DNA from: Coenobita brevimanus
Lineage: Eukaryota > Arthropoda > Malacostraca > Decapoda > Coenobitidae
Reading direction: 5' to 3'
DNA length: 64,000 nt
NCBI GenBank assembly: GCA_032717465.1
Contig: CM064681.1
Coordinates: 10,542,832-10,606,831, forward strand
Part shown: in pieces, positions 53,290 through 64,000 of the stretch
Position numbering within the stretch: position 1 is the first letter of the stretch
Layout: each line of letters starts with the position of its first letter
Program-made: the position numbers and the translations under genes
Notes under the pieces: generated by a model
The model's database searches: none
What the model was told of the DNA's origin: nothing
What the model saw: the letters and a program-made list of their open reading frames with translations, nothing else

Positions 53290-53470
53290 GCTAGGCTTAG
53301 GTTGCTGGGATTTCGATAGGATTCTAGGCTTGGGAGAGATTTATAGGATTCTCAGCATGGTGTAGGATTCTGGGGTTGCTAGGCTTGGCTTGCTAGAGTT
53401 TGGGTAGGATTCTTAGCATAGATTTCTAGGATAACGTTAGGGTGGGATTCTAAGGTTAATGATGCTTGAA
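53290..53470. repeat. Degenerate TAGGATTCT/TTGCTAGGCTT tract
   Basis: TAGGATTCT or GGGATTCT recurs about five times between 53317 and 53450 at 20-45 bp spacing, with GTTGCTAGGCTTGG interspersed. Diverged tandem repeat. Confidence 0.65.
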
Positions 53471-53635
53471 TTAAGGTAAAGCTATAGATGTTCTTGCGTG
53501 TAGGAATCTGAGGGTAGTGATTTAAGGCTTAGGGTTGATTGCTGGAATAAAATTGATAAGATATTGATGCTGGAATAAAATTGATAAGATATTGAACTTA
53601 ATGATTCTTGATTTAGGACTGACTAAGAGGGTGCA

Positions 53636-53862
53636 TGTAGGTGAAGTGGAGGGAGGGAGAGGGGGAGGAAAGATCGAGGATGAGGTGGAGGGATGGAGTT
53701 TTGAGGTATTTAGAGGGAAGGTGTAGTAAGATGAGGGGAGGGCAGTCAAATGGTGGGTGACGGAGAAGGAGGCAGAGAAAATAAGGGTGGAGAGAGGGGA
53801 GGGGAAGGAGATACAGAAAATAAGGGTGGAGAGAGGGGAGGGGAAGGGGAGAGGAATATGGA
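53636..53862. repeat. Purine-rich tract with a 39-bp tandem duplication
   Basis: AGAAAATAAGGGTGGAGAGA occurs at 53776 and again at 53815, exactly 39 bp apart. The rest is GGAGAGG-type sequence. The plus-strand frame 53757-54122 spans it without a domain. Confidence 0.85.
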
Positions 53863-53939
53863 GGAGAGGGGTGGGACAGAAAGGCAGTAAAGACATACAA
53901 TCTCCAACCAGCATCTATTCCCACTTTTTGTCAGGGAGG

Positions 53940-54100
53940 GGAGGAGCCAGAGGGAGGGACCTGTCTGAAGGGAGCCACCACCGAACCACCCCCTCCCTCC
54001 ACACTCTATTCCCCCCTCCTCCCCCCTTCCCACTCTATTCCCTCCTCCTTACCCCCTCCACGATCCATTCCTCCCCCCCTCCCAACTTCACCACCCGCAT
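53940..54100. repeat. C-rich ACTCTATTCCCC words
   Basis: CACTCTATTCCCCCCTCC-like words repeat about three times (54000-54080) at roughly 31-33 bp. Confidence 0.6.
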
Positions 54101-54135
54101 GAGGAGGGAGCGAGTCAAATGACCTATGGAATTTT

Positions 54136-54246
54136 AACCCTGTCAAGGTCAGGATTAGACTAGTATTTAATTCCAGATAACGCTAGACGATTTCATTCAG
54201 CTAGAAGTAAGTCGTAGGAGCTTGAATGTTAATACAAGTACCATTA
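54136..54246 (+). repeat. Dispersed repeat family A, copy 8
   Basis: A well-preserved member: AACCCTGTCAAGGTCAGGAT, ACTAGTATTTAATTCCAGAT, AACGCTAGACGATTTCATTC, AGTAAGTCGTAGGAGCT and TGTTAATACAAGTACCATTA. It is joined head-to-tail to copy 9. Confidence 0.78.
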
Positions 54247-54330
54247 ATCCCCACATGGTCAGGCCAATTCTAATATTATCTAGTTTTTAGCATTATCATT
54301 ATCACACTCCTAATTCAGCAGTATTTCTTG
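54247..54330 (+). repeat. Dispersed repeat family A, copy 9 (tandem, partial)
   Basis: TCCCCACATGGTCAGGCCAA, TTCTAATATTATCTAG and TAATTCAGCAG follow copy 8 at about a 111-bp offset. The 3' part is diverged. Confidence 0.6.
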
Positions 54331-54904
54331 TCGCCGCTCTCAAAATTCGTATAACCATATCTGTTCAGTTTCATTGGCTGACTCATCATACTACCATCTC
54401 TGTTAGGAACATCCCAAGTACCTGAACATCTTACCACTTCATCTCCCTGTCCTTAAGCCTTACCTCGGGATTAGTGCTGTGACCCATCTCAGCAACGAGA
54501 ATTCTTTGTTTTCAGTACATTCACTCTCAATTACCATCTTTTACACATTAGCCACTTATTCTACTTAACTTTGCAAATTGCAGCTTCTCAGCAAAACTTT
54601 ATCGGTCGCAAATGAATTGACCCATTGAAAAGGTTGTACATATATCAACAGGTTCGGGTACGGCTGTTTAATATCGTTGTTATTATCTGCATTATTTTTC
54701 AGTCATTGGAGACAGGAATGTCGAAACTCATTTAACTATTCAGATACAGTCATTCTAGTTTCGTATGGAAGTATAATTATAACAATGTGTATAAGAGATG
54801 GCATACGTTGATCTTGTTCTCCCAGTTACTAATAAGAAGCAAAACAAAAGTGCTCGCAGAGGGTGCAGACCTCACGCCCACAACCTGGTCCAAGAGCCGA
54901 ACAT

Positions 54905-55320
54905 TTGACTTCGCCCTGTGACCTTGACCTTCAATAGATTACTCTCAAAATTCAGTGTCTCCAGTACTGGCTTACCCTAACCATCCCACCAAGTTTGGCT
55001 AAGATCGGAAGAAAACTGCATGAATAGAATTTGCCTATTGACCGTAACCTTTGACGTTTCCTGTAATTCTGATCTTTGACTGGTTATTATAAAAGTCAGA
55101 TTTCGATATTCTTGTTCTAACTTAAACCCTTCGCTCCAAACTAGTCTACATAAGATAAAATATGTTTTCCTTGCCATGTGAGCTTGATCTTTGACTCACT
55201 GTTCTCCAAAACTGAATTCCTTGGCTCTTGCTTGAGTCTCACGTCTTCCACCAAGATTGGTTTAAATCAGATCAAAACTATCTTAGTTGACCCGGCTTTA
55301 TGATCTTTTTTTTTTTTAAC
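54905..55320 (+). repeat. Dispersed repeat family D (AGGTCA-rich), locus 2, three units
   Basis: Three related units of roughly 125-145 bp start near 54912, 55033 and 55175. Each opens with a TGTGACCTTGACCT-, TGACCGTAACCTTTGAC- or GTGAGCTTGATCTTTGAC-like segment, then a CTCNAAAAT stretch, then a CCACCAAGNTTGGNTNAAATC-type segment. The 17-mer TAGATTACTCTCAAAAT (54935-54951) is identical to the complement of 10965-10981 in locus 1. The block ends in a T-run (55306-55317). No ORF. Confidence 0.75.
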
Positions 55321-55532
55321 CTTTCCCTGTTACCTTAAATCATAGTGCAGACTCCATATACCTTCCGCCATTCGAAGTGGTAAATTTACGGCAAGAACAA
55401 CGACACGAGGGAGATGGAACGATATGACGACACAATCTAGACTCAGACTAGTAACAGCCTCTGATAAAATAGCTGTCACTGTGGTTCCTGGCGCTTGCAA
55501 CCACACACACATTAAGTCATGGTGGCAGGGAG
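55321..55532. other. Unique sequence
   Basis: No gene recognised. Confidence 0.45.
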
Positions 55533-55552
55533 TTATACGATGACTTTCACGC

Positions 55553-55556
<4 letters not shown>

Positions 55557-55592
<36 letters not shown>
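55557..55592. repeat. (CA)n microsatellite
   Basis: Perfect CA array of 18 units. Confidence 0.98.
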
Positions 55593-55595
<3 letters not shown>

Positions 55596-55639
55596 CCCCC
55601 CCACATACACCCCCTCCACGCACACATCCAGACTGTGTT

Positions 55640-55757
55640 TACCTTCGATTACTGGATACAACAGATACCTTGCAGCCTCTTCCACGATCGGGCCTATTAG
55701 TGCCTGGATCCGCATATATACCTTGGCTCTAACCGTGTCGGAGAAAACGCCCACTCA
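55640..55757 (-). other. Possible exon-like open frame, unrecognised
   Basis: On the minus strand the frame from about 55757 reads VFSDTVRAKVYMRIQALIGP and then IVEEAARYLLYPVIEG, a non-repetitive peptide with ordinary amino acid use. It stops being protein-like at GAAG|GTAAAC (about 55640), which resembles a splice donor. An in-frame TGA lies just upstream (about 55758) and no good acceptor or ATG is visible. It could be a short exon, a fragment of a transposon ORF, or chance. I recognise no family. Confidence 0.25.
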
Positions 55758-55759
55758 GG

Positions 55760-56540
55760 TGCACGGTTATCTGTGGCTCAGGATCCAAAAATTGACGTCT
55801 CATCTTTCCATACTTTTCTTCTGCCTATTTACGTGTGGAATAGTTGGGCACCGATGTCACAGAAATGTCCCTCCACACCATCACATTAGGCAGGATTAAG
55901 TGAATCGTGGTATATATTAGGTACAGATAAAATGGTATTCCAACACGAATATTGGCAGGAGAAGATATGTTTCATCATCTGTTGTGTGTAGTACTCATGG
56001 AGAGGACTGTCTTAAATATTTCCATCGTCAGATACAAAACAGTACAATAAAAAGGCTTTGGCTTACCATTGTCCTTCAGCTTTCGTACCTAAGATTTTTA
56101 ACCTGAAATTTGTTCGTAACTGTTCTGGTGTACATGACGATTTCACACGATTAGCTTTCCTGTACATTTGCAAACTGCATTCTTTTGTATGAGATGCAGA
56201 CTTACCAAGCGCAATAACCTCCTACGTTCCATAAATGACCGTCGAAAATTAAAGATTTCCACTCCAGTTTGCTATTTAAGATATTAGCATACGACCTTCA
56301 GTCTTGGAGAAAGAGTGCATCCTAGTGTTGAGTGTGTTGCCTTTTTCCCTACCTTAGCATTAGTCTGGAAGTTCGATCATCCTTCAAGAAGGAAACTTAA
56401 ATTGGAGGGGAAATAGGCAAATGTACAGGTATTCCTCACAGACGTAAATTAAAAAATGGGAAGACCTGGTACTTTCATTGCTTTCCAGTGCTGCACGATC
56501 GTCGCTAACACAACACTGACATTTTGGTAACAGTCATCAT
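55760..56540. other. Unique sequence, no gene seen
   Basis: AT-rich mixed sequence with no repeat or gene recognised. Confidence 0.55.
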
Positions 56541-57345
56541 TATTATTACAGCTCCCCCTCATCATTACCACCACACTCACCACAGCGACACACCCAAGAC
56601 TATAACACTTACTCTCACCCACCAAGATTACTACACTTACTCTCACCCACCAAGATTACTACACTTACTCTCACCCACCAAGATTACTACACTTACTATC
56701 ACCCACCAAGATTACAACACTGCTCCCACCCACCACATTCTCATTATCATATCCGTGCCTACCACAGCTACCACACCTACCTCGTCAAACACAACCACTG
56801 CCACACCCACCACCACAAGCACAACATATACTACAACCACTGTCACTATTATATTCACTTTCTCAATTACAGGGACTACCACATCTTCTCTTACAACCAC
56901 AAATACTACAACCACAAATATTAAAACCACTTCCAGAACCACAATCACTTACAGCTATAGCTACGACATCCAGTCTCACAATCACAACTACCATTACAAC
57001 TCTCACAACCACAACTACGAAATCGCTCTCACAACCACTACTAACACACCCTCTTTCACAACAATTACCAAAATAATTCCCAGTCCCCAACTACCACAAC
57101 CACTCACAACCACAGCTACCACAATTACTCAGTTCACAACTACCACAACCACTCACAACCACATGCATCACACACACTCTAAAAACCACAGCAACCATAC
57201 CCTCTCTCACAACCACAACCACTTTCACAATCACTATCCCCCCCAGCACTCTCACAACCACAACTCCCACATCCACTTTCTCAACCACCACGAGTACCAC
57301 AACCACCACGACCCCACGACCCTCACAAACCACAGGGAGGAAGAA
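56541..57345. repeat. Degenerate ACCACAACCA-rich tract
   Basis: About 800 bp of CACAACCACNAC words with few G residues. Frames read as Thr/His/Asn-rich on plus and Val/Gly-rich on minus. It contains a perfect 28-bp tandem repeat near its left end. Composition resembles 5774-6300. Confidence 0.85.
56605..56716. repeat. 28-bp minisatellite, 4 units
   Basis: ACACTTACTCTCACCCACCA plus AGATTACT, repeated at 56605, 56633, 56661 and 56689 with only one substitution plus a change in the last bases. Confidence 0.97.
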
Positions 57346-57494
57346 TCATTCATGACGACACTGGCGGGTGGGACTGGGAATGCTTGGGAGGTCGTTATGC
57401 TAAGATGAATGTGGCACCAGTAATTAGATAAGAGGGTGATTGACGAAGCTGTGGTATGTCAGTAAATGCATCAGGGCAACGGATAAATGAAGCT

Positions 57495-58110
57495 GTGACA
57501 CTGTGTTGAGGAGGTCTGTGTGATTCAATAATGCTGTGTTTTGCATAGACGTGGACCTGTTTGTTGATGGGTGTTTTTGTGTAGTGTCGCTGTGTACTCT
57601 GCTGTTATATTACTATGTTTTACTGTGTGATTCTGTGTGCTTTGTTGCTATATTGATGTGCTGTGCTTCGATGTGTGCTATTGTGTATTGGTGTGTTCTC
57701 TGCTGCTGCTGCACTGTTACGTGATGTGTCGAGGTGGTCTGGGTGTTGATCTGTGTTGCTGTGTGCCGCTCTGTGTAGTGTTGCTGTTTCCTGTGTTCTG
57801 TGTCGAGAAGGTTTGTATGACGATGTGTGCTATAGTGTTTCTCTGTGGGGTATGTTGCTGTATTATATATCATGGTAGTCTGGGAGTTGATGTGTGGCGT
57901 TGTGTGTTAATATGTGCGTGACAGTTGCATGCTGTGTTATGCTTTGCTCTTCATTGTTGTATGTATCTCTGTGTTTTGTTTCTGTACTGCTTTGTTATTT
58001 TACTGTGTCCTGTATTGCTGTATTAATTCTGTGTCAAGGAGGTCTGTATGTTGACTTATACTACCGTGTGGTGTCTTCGTACACAGCATTACTCTGCTGT
58101 ATGATAGTTT
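57495..58110. repeat. TG-rich degenerate repeat with a recurring 40-bp core
   Basis: A core like GTGTCGAGGNGGTCTGNGTG followed by TTGATNTGTGNTGCTGTGTG recurs near 57501, 57727, 57800, 57867 and 58030. Gaps of about 226, 73, 67 and 163 bp would fit a diverged ~75-bp unit. Cys/Val/Leu-rich frames here are artefacts. Confidence 0.6.
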
Positions 58111-59906
<1,796 letters not shown>

Positions 59907-59967
59907 TTCAATATGTATGTATGGTAAGCATACATATATTTGTGTATACTGTTTGATAAGCAAGGAT

Positions 59968-60150
59968 GTGGTAGAATATTCGTGCCTGTCTATGCGTACG
60001 GTTGAATATGCGTGCATGTCGTTGAATATGCAAACGTGTGCTTGCATATGCATACGTGTGGTTGAATATGCGTGCGTGTAGTTAAAAATGAGTGCCTGCT
60101 GGTGCGTGTGGCTGCCTATGCGTGCCTGTGACTTCGTGCGTGCGTGCGTG
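59968..60150. repeat. ~20-bp minisatellite and (TGCG)n
   Basis: Units like GTTGAATATGCGTGCATGTC recur about six times at roughly 20-bp spacing from 59978 to about 60095, diverging to the right, then a TGCG/GAGT tetranucleotide run at 60133-60163. It directly follows the giant GT array. Confidence 0.75.
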
Positions 60151-60163
60151 AGTGAGTGAGTGC

Positions 60164-60895
60164 GATCCACATGCATGAAGGTCGCTATTAATCCGTGAGT
60201 GGCAGCCAAATTACCCCGCCCACCTCATTACCAACGCCACCTCACTGTCTGTCTTTGTCCGTAGCCATGATCACAGCCGCAAAAACATTCCCGCTGTCCT
60301 TGTCACTGGTAATGTTCAAGGGGGGAAGGAATTTAGTGTTAATGAGGACTTGGGGTTATTTTAGCTTCTGTCTTTGTTTAGCGGTGACGTAATGGCCGTG
60401 TGTACAAAGAGGTATATTGTGCTTATTCGCCTGACTGTATCAGCTCTTTACTATGAGGCATCTACCCCCCAAAAATGGTCTGGGGGAACCAATGATATGG
60501 GAGATAAGACGTCACCGTTCTTAAGGAGTTAACTGTTTCACTATGATGTCTTTTTTTATTTTATTCTGCTGCTTCCGGACACCATTTATAGGTGTAAGAG
60601 AACCACCAGTAGTCTAGAAATCAGTGAAAGCTAAGTGTTAATTCTCCAGTCAAAAAAAAAAAAAAATCCTAAACAGAGAAAAGACGTGTAGGAGGAGAAA
60701 GATTCAATATAAAACACGTCATCGGCTTCAGAGGCGTAATATAAAGTGTTCTTACTTGCTCGCCGAGAGAGGGCTTACTGAAGTTGGATTATATTGCCTG
60801 GCAGTACTAAAAACAAGCTATTAAAGGCGTCATCCCACTGAAGAGTTTAAATTTAATGATGGATTGTAATTTGTTCTCCCTCCTTCCCTACGTCC

Positions 60896-60898
<3 letters not shown>
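60164..60898. other. Unique sequence, no gene seen
   Basis: No gene recognised. A-run at 60652-60666. Confidence 0.55.

Positions 60899-60899
<1 letters not shown>

Positions 60900-60928
<29 letters not shown>
60900..60928. repeat. (TC)n microsatellite
   Basis: CT array of about 14 units. Confidence 0.96.
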
Positions 60929-60932
<4 letters not shown>

Positions 60933-61009
60933 CTCTCTTACATAATCGCATACTCACACAGTCCAAGCCCAATAATTCCCGCTATTTCACCCACTTCCCT
61001 TCTCACCAA

Positions 61010-61310
61010 CCTCCCACACACTCACTCACTAACCCATACATTTCACCCTCTCAATCTGTCACTCATTTATCACCTCTATTTTTCACTTGCCCACGCACTC
61101 ACTCTCTCCACGTCACTCATCACTTTTGCTTCGTTACTCATCTCTGTTTTACTCATCACTTTTGCTTCGTTACTCATCTCTGTTTTACTCATCACTCATT
61201 CTGTGTATTCTGTTTCTTCACCCACTCTCTCAGTCTTTTACCTACTCATTCATCCACTCCTACTCATTCACTAACCAATTTGCTTTCACTAATCCACTCA
61301 GTCATTCATC

Positions 61311-61311
<1 letters not shown>
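61010..61311. repeat. Degenerate CACTCATTCA tract with a 36-bp duplication
   Basis: ACTCATCACTTTTGCTTCGT and its continuation occur at 61115 and 61151, exactly 36 bp apart. Around them are CACTCATTCATCCAC words. The frames 61087-61938 and 61280-61918 run through this and the CT arrays and are artefacts. Confidence 0.82.

Positions 61312-61381
<70 letters not shown>
61312..61381. repeat. (TC)n microsatellite
   Basis: Perfect CT array of about 34 units. Confidence 0.98.
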
Positions 61382-61386
<5 letters not shown>

Positions 61387-61756
61387 TATACCTATTTTCT
61401 CACTCACTCACTGTCAATCACACGCTCATTCGTTCTCTTCTGGTCATCCTCTTTCTCCCTCAGTCACTCCTCCACTGTCATCCACTTGCTCACTTCTTCA
61501 TACAGCCACTCATGCTTGCACATTCACTTATTCATGTATTCATTCACTCATTCACACACTGGCGCCCATGCACAGTCAAATAACACATCCTGCGTCCTTG
61601 ACATTCACAGTGGCTATTTTAACCCCATGTGTGTGTTTTTGTACAAGTCCCACGTACGAATTTATATTCATTCGAGTGATATATTTTCTGTTTGTCTCTG
61701 TCTCTCTGTGTCTCTGTATGTCCGTCTGCCTTTGTATGTCTGTTTTTCATGTCTCC

Positions 61757-61759
<3 letters not shown>

Positions 61760-61819
<60 letters not shown>
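61760..61819. repeat. (TC)n microsatellite
   Basis: Perfect CT array of about 29 units, preceded by CTGT words at 61691-61716. Confidence 0.98.
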
Positions 61820-61821
<2 letters not shown>

Positions 61822-62124
61822 GTACACTCACGTAGGATGTCTGGGAGCCACTTCGTCATTACCCTCAGCCACAAATACGACCATCAGGGTGAAAATACTG
61901 TCATTCCCCTTAGGGTGAGGGATGGGCAGCTTCCCTAGGAGAGTTACGTCACCTAATCACACCTTGGCTTAGGGTGACGCAGGGTAAGGATGATGTAAGG
62001 CGGGTGTAGGGGAAGATGGAAGGGTGACAGGTGTTTTGAGGAAGTCAAGTGTGTGATTGGAAAGTGAGGTTGATGAGGGACACATAAAGAGTTTTCTGGC
62101 TTGCTCAGGGTAATATAAGAGTTG

Positions 62125-62415
62125 TTGATTGAACATAAGGGGAAATGTTGGTTGTTTGGGTGATATAATGGTTGCTGAGGTTGAGATATTGTTTGAAGGA
62201 TACCATAAGGGATAGTGTTGGTTGCTGATGGAGGCTTAGGGAGGAATGTTGGTTGGTGATAGAAGCATAAGGAAGGATGTTTGTTGGTGATGGAGGAATA
62301 TGGAGGAATGTTGGTTGGTGATAGAGGCATAAGGAGGGATGTTTGTTGGTGATGGAGGCATGAGGGGAAATGTTGGTTGCTGACGGAAGCATAAAGGGGA
62401 ATTTAGGCTGCTGGG
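62125..62415. repeat. 31-bp minisatellite, about 7 units
   Basis: Units like TGTTGGTTGGTGATGGAGGC plus ATAAGGAGGAA start at 62216, 62247, 62278, 62309, 62340 and 62371, exactly 31 bp apart, with a decayed unit at 62402 and older ones to the left (about 62146). The period is not a multiple of three, so the minus-strand Pro/Ser/Thr-rich frames change with each unit. Confidence 0.92.
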
Positions 62416-62532
62416 GGTAGGAATACTGGTTACTGAGAGATTAGGCTGGCATGTATTAACGTCTGCAAGGGGGATGTTTACAGAATATATACAAGTCTCT
62501 TATGGTCATCTACTGAAGCTGTAGAGTAACAT

Positions 62533-62610
62533 CCATCCATCAATCCCTCCATCAATCCACCCATCCATCTATTCATCCATCAATCCAACCATCCATCCAT
62601 CCATCCATAC
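62533..62610. repeat. (CCAT)n degenerate tetranucleotide repeat
   Basis: CATCCATC/CAATCCA words over about 80 bp. Confidence 0.92.
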
Positions 62611-62868
62611 ATACATATACAAAATCACGTATAACATATTTCGTTATACAAAATGTAAACAGCTATAAGGATATTAGCCAGAGGCAGTTCATTCATTACG
62701 TCATTTATATGGACAGCTGGTGAGTTGTTGTTTGAAGGACAAGTCGAAATCAGTCATATACCTAGTTCACTTAAGTTAGACCTGAATAAAAGTGGTTGAA
62801 GAGTTTCCATCATGTAACGCCAGCAGGGAGGTAGGCTGGTCATCTACGCTTATTTCCTTCAGCACAAG
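62611..62868. other. Unique sequence
   Basis: No gene recognised. Confidence 0.5.
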
Positions 62869-62899
62869 TTTATCTATCTATCTATCTATCTATCTATAT
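62869..62899. repeat. (TATC)n tetranucleotide repeat
   Basis: About seven perfect TATC units. Confidence 0.97.
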
Positions 62900-63383
62900 A
62901 TTGAAGCACTTTTATTCTGCTTAGGAAGAACTTTTAATGATGAAGGAGATAATGAAGGAAACATGCAACTCTTCTAGTCCGTAAAATGTCTTCTACGCGG
63001 GATAAAATCATATGGTAATAAACAGTAGATATAAAAAACATCCCCTGGCTAATAGAGGTTAATAAGAGAAGAATAATTTGGCTTGGTATAATGCGTGAGA
63101 AAGTGTGTGGTATTGGGAATAGGAAAGTTGCATTAAACAAGTGCAAATGGAAGTGAAGTCAAGGAGAAAGTTTTATCACTTGAGTTAGGAATGCCCTTCA
63201 CTTCCTCCCTGAAGCCTCATACGAAAGAGAATAATAGATGGCAGAGATGTATACCAAACCTCTCCCAGTGTAGGAATATGAACTAGCAGAGGAAAGTGGG
63301 AAGCAGAAGGATGAAGCTTTTGTTTCTGAATGTACATTAAAACGTAAATGAGCTTAGGAAAAAAGAGTAGGTATAGCGTGGAC
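62900..63383. other. Unique sequence, no gene seen
   Basis: AT- and AG-rich. No gene recognised. Confidence 0.5.
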
Positions 63384-63387
63384 GTGT

Positions 63388-63432
<45 letters not shown>

Positions 63433-63444
63433 TGTGTGTGTGTG
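63384..63444. repeat. (GT)n microsatellite, interrupted
   Basis: GT array with interruptions near 63392 and 63431. Confidence 0.97.
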
Positions 63445-64000
63445 GTACAGAGAGAGGGAAAGTTTTCATTAAGCAAGTGGAAGTGGAAGTGTACTCATGA
63501 CTGAACGGACGAGTGAGCTGAGCGAAAGAGGAAGTGTGATTGAATGTGTGGTGGGCGTTGGGGTGACTGAGTGATGGGAGAATAAAAGACACGGCCCAAC
63601 TTCCCATCTCCCTGCCCAGTAATTTCTCAAGTTACATCCTGCAGAGACCACATCCCGCCTCCCTCATGATGTCTTGCCCCCGGCCCTCCTCAAGCGACCC
63701 TCCTTCTCCTTCCCATGTCCTGCGGGGAGTACTGGATCAGGCAGAAGTAGAGGTCTCATAGGAGTGATGGCGACACAGGTAGATCATTGTACTATTTACT
63801 TTTTTCACTTTAGTGCAGAGAGGGAGTGAGTCTCTATTCATTCCTATTACCGCGGTTAAAATTTCATCCATACTTCTCAGCCTTCTGCGGTGATGTAAGG
63901 CATGAAAATTGTGCCTATGAGACAGGTAATACTATGAAGTACACAACAGAGATGTAAAATGAAGGAAACTCATCCACGTTCGGAAAGTAATAAAAGAATT
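63445..64000. other. Unique sequence to the window end, no gene seen
   Basis: Mixed sequence with a C-rich patch at 63600-63720. No gene or RNA recognised. Confidence 0.5.

Noticed and set aside
53290..53470. Arthropod telomere-like TTAGG repeats
   Set aside because: Only scattered TTAGG/CTAGG words; no tandem TTAGG run.

Overview
This 64 kb window looks like gene-poor, non-coding nuclear DNA from a repeat-rich invertebrate. A decapod crustacean (crab, shrimp or crayfish) is my best guess. That rests on the very high density of long AC/GT and AG/CT microsatellites, kilobase-scale homopurine/homopyrimidine stretches, SINE-like tRNA-derived fragments and a decayed non-LTR retrotransposon tail. 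No marker gene is present, so the assignment is an inference. I found no protein-coding gene I can support. Nearly all long open frames are translations of low-complexity DNA, for example His-Thr and Cys-Val runs from AC/GT arrays and Ser/Leu/Phe/Pro-rich frames from polypyrimidine tracts.

Layout. 1-3.6 kb: mostly unique sequence with one MITE-like inverted-repeat element (157-397) and one member of a dispersed family (2310-2497). 3.6-5.1 kb: purine-rich. 5.8-6.3 kb: ATC/CAC-rich. 6.48-6.71 kb: second MITE copy. 7.1-9.4 kb: microsatellite cluster, a 30-bp minisatellite and two copies of a sequence that abuts GA repeats. 9.5-14.5 kb and 16.75-19.95 kb: long polypyrimidine domains. 15.65-16.23 kb: a probable dispersed repeat holding three AGGTCA-like half-sites. 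20-22 kb: CT/AC arrays, purine-rich sequence and a tRNA-like element. 23.2-24.3 kb: a 943-bp perfect AC array. 25.1-26.8 kb: a SINE head next to CT/TA arrays, then degenerate G-rich repeats. 26.8-28.2 kb: pyrimidine-rich. 29.85-33.2 kb: an abrupt pyrimidine-to-purine switch. 33.45-33.70 kb: the degenerate C-terminus of a reverse transcriptase. 34.26-35.61 kb: a 1350-bp perfect GT array. 35.8-37.5 kb: purine-rich. 38-47 kb: mainly unique sequence with several copies of a ~110-bp dispersed repeat, a CpG-rich patch and a 34-bp minisatellite. 47-52.2 kb: CACCA-type repeats, polypyrimidine, a transposon-like repeat and a 520-bp TTC array. 53-58 kb: unique sequence, a repeat with AGGTCA-type sites, and degenerate ACC- and TG-rich tracts. 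58.75-59.9 kb: an 1152-bp perfect GT array. 60-64 kb: unique sequence with CT arrays and a 31-bp minisatellite.

There is no operon or pathway to describe. The most interesting content is several short dispersed repeat families that can be recognised because multiple copies lie in this one window, and the scale and perfection of the dinucleotide arrays. All family assignments were made by eye and need database searches.
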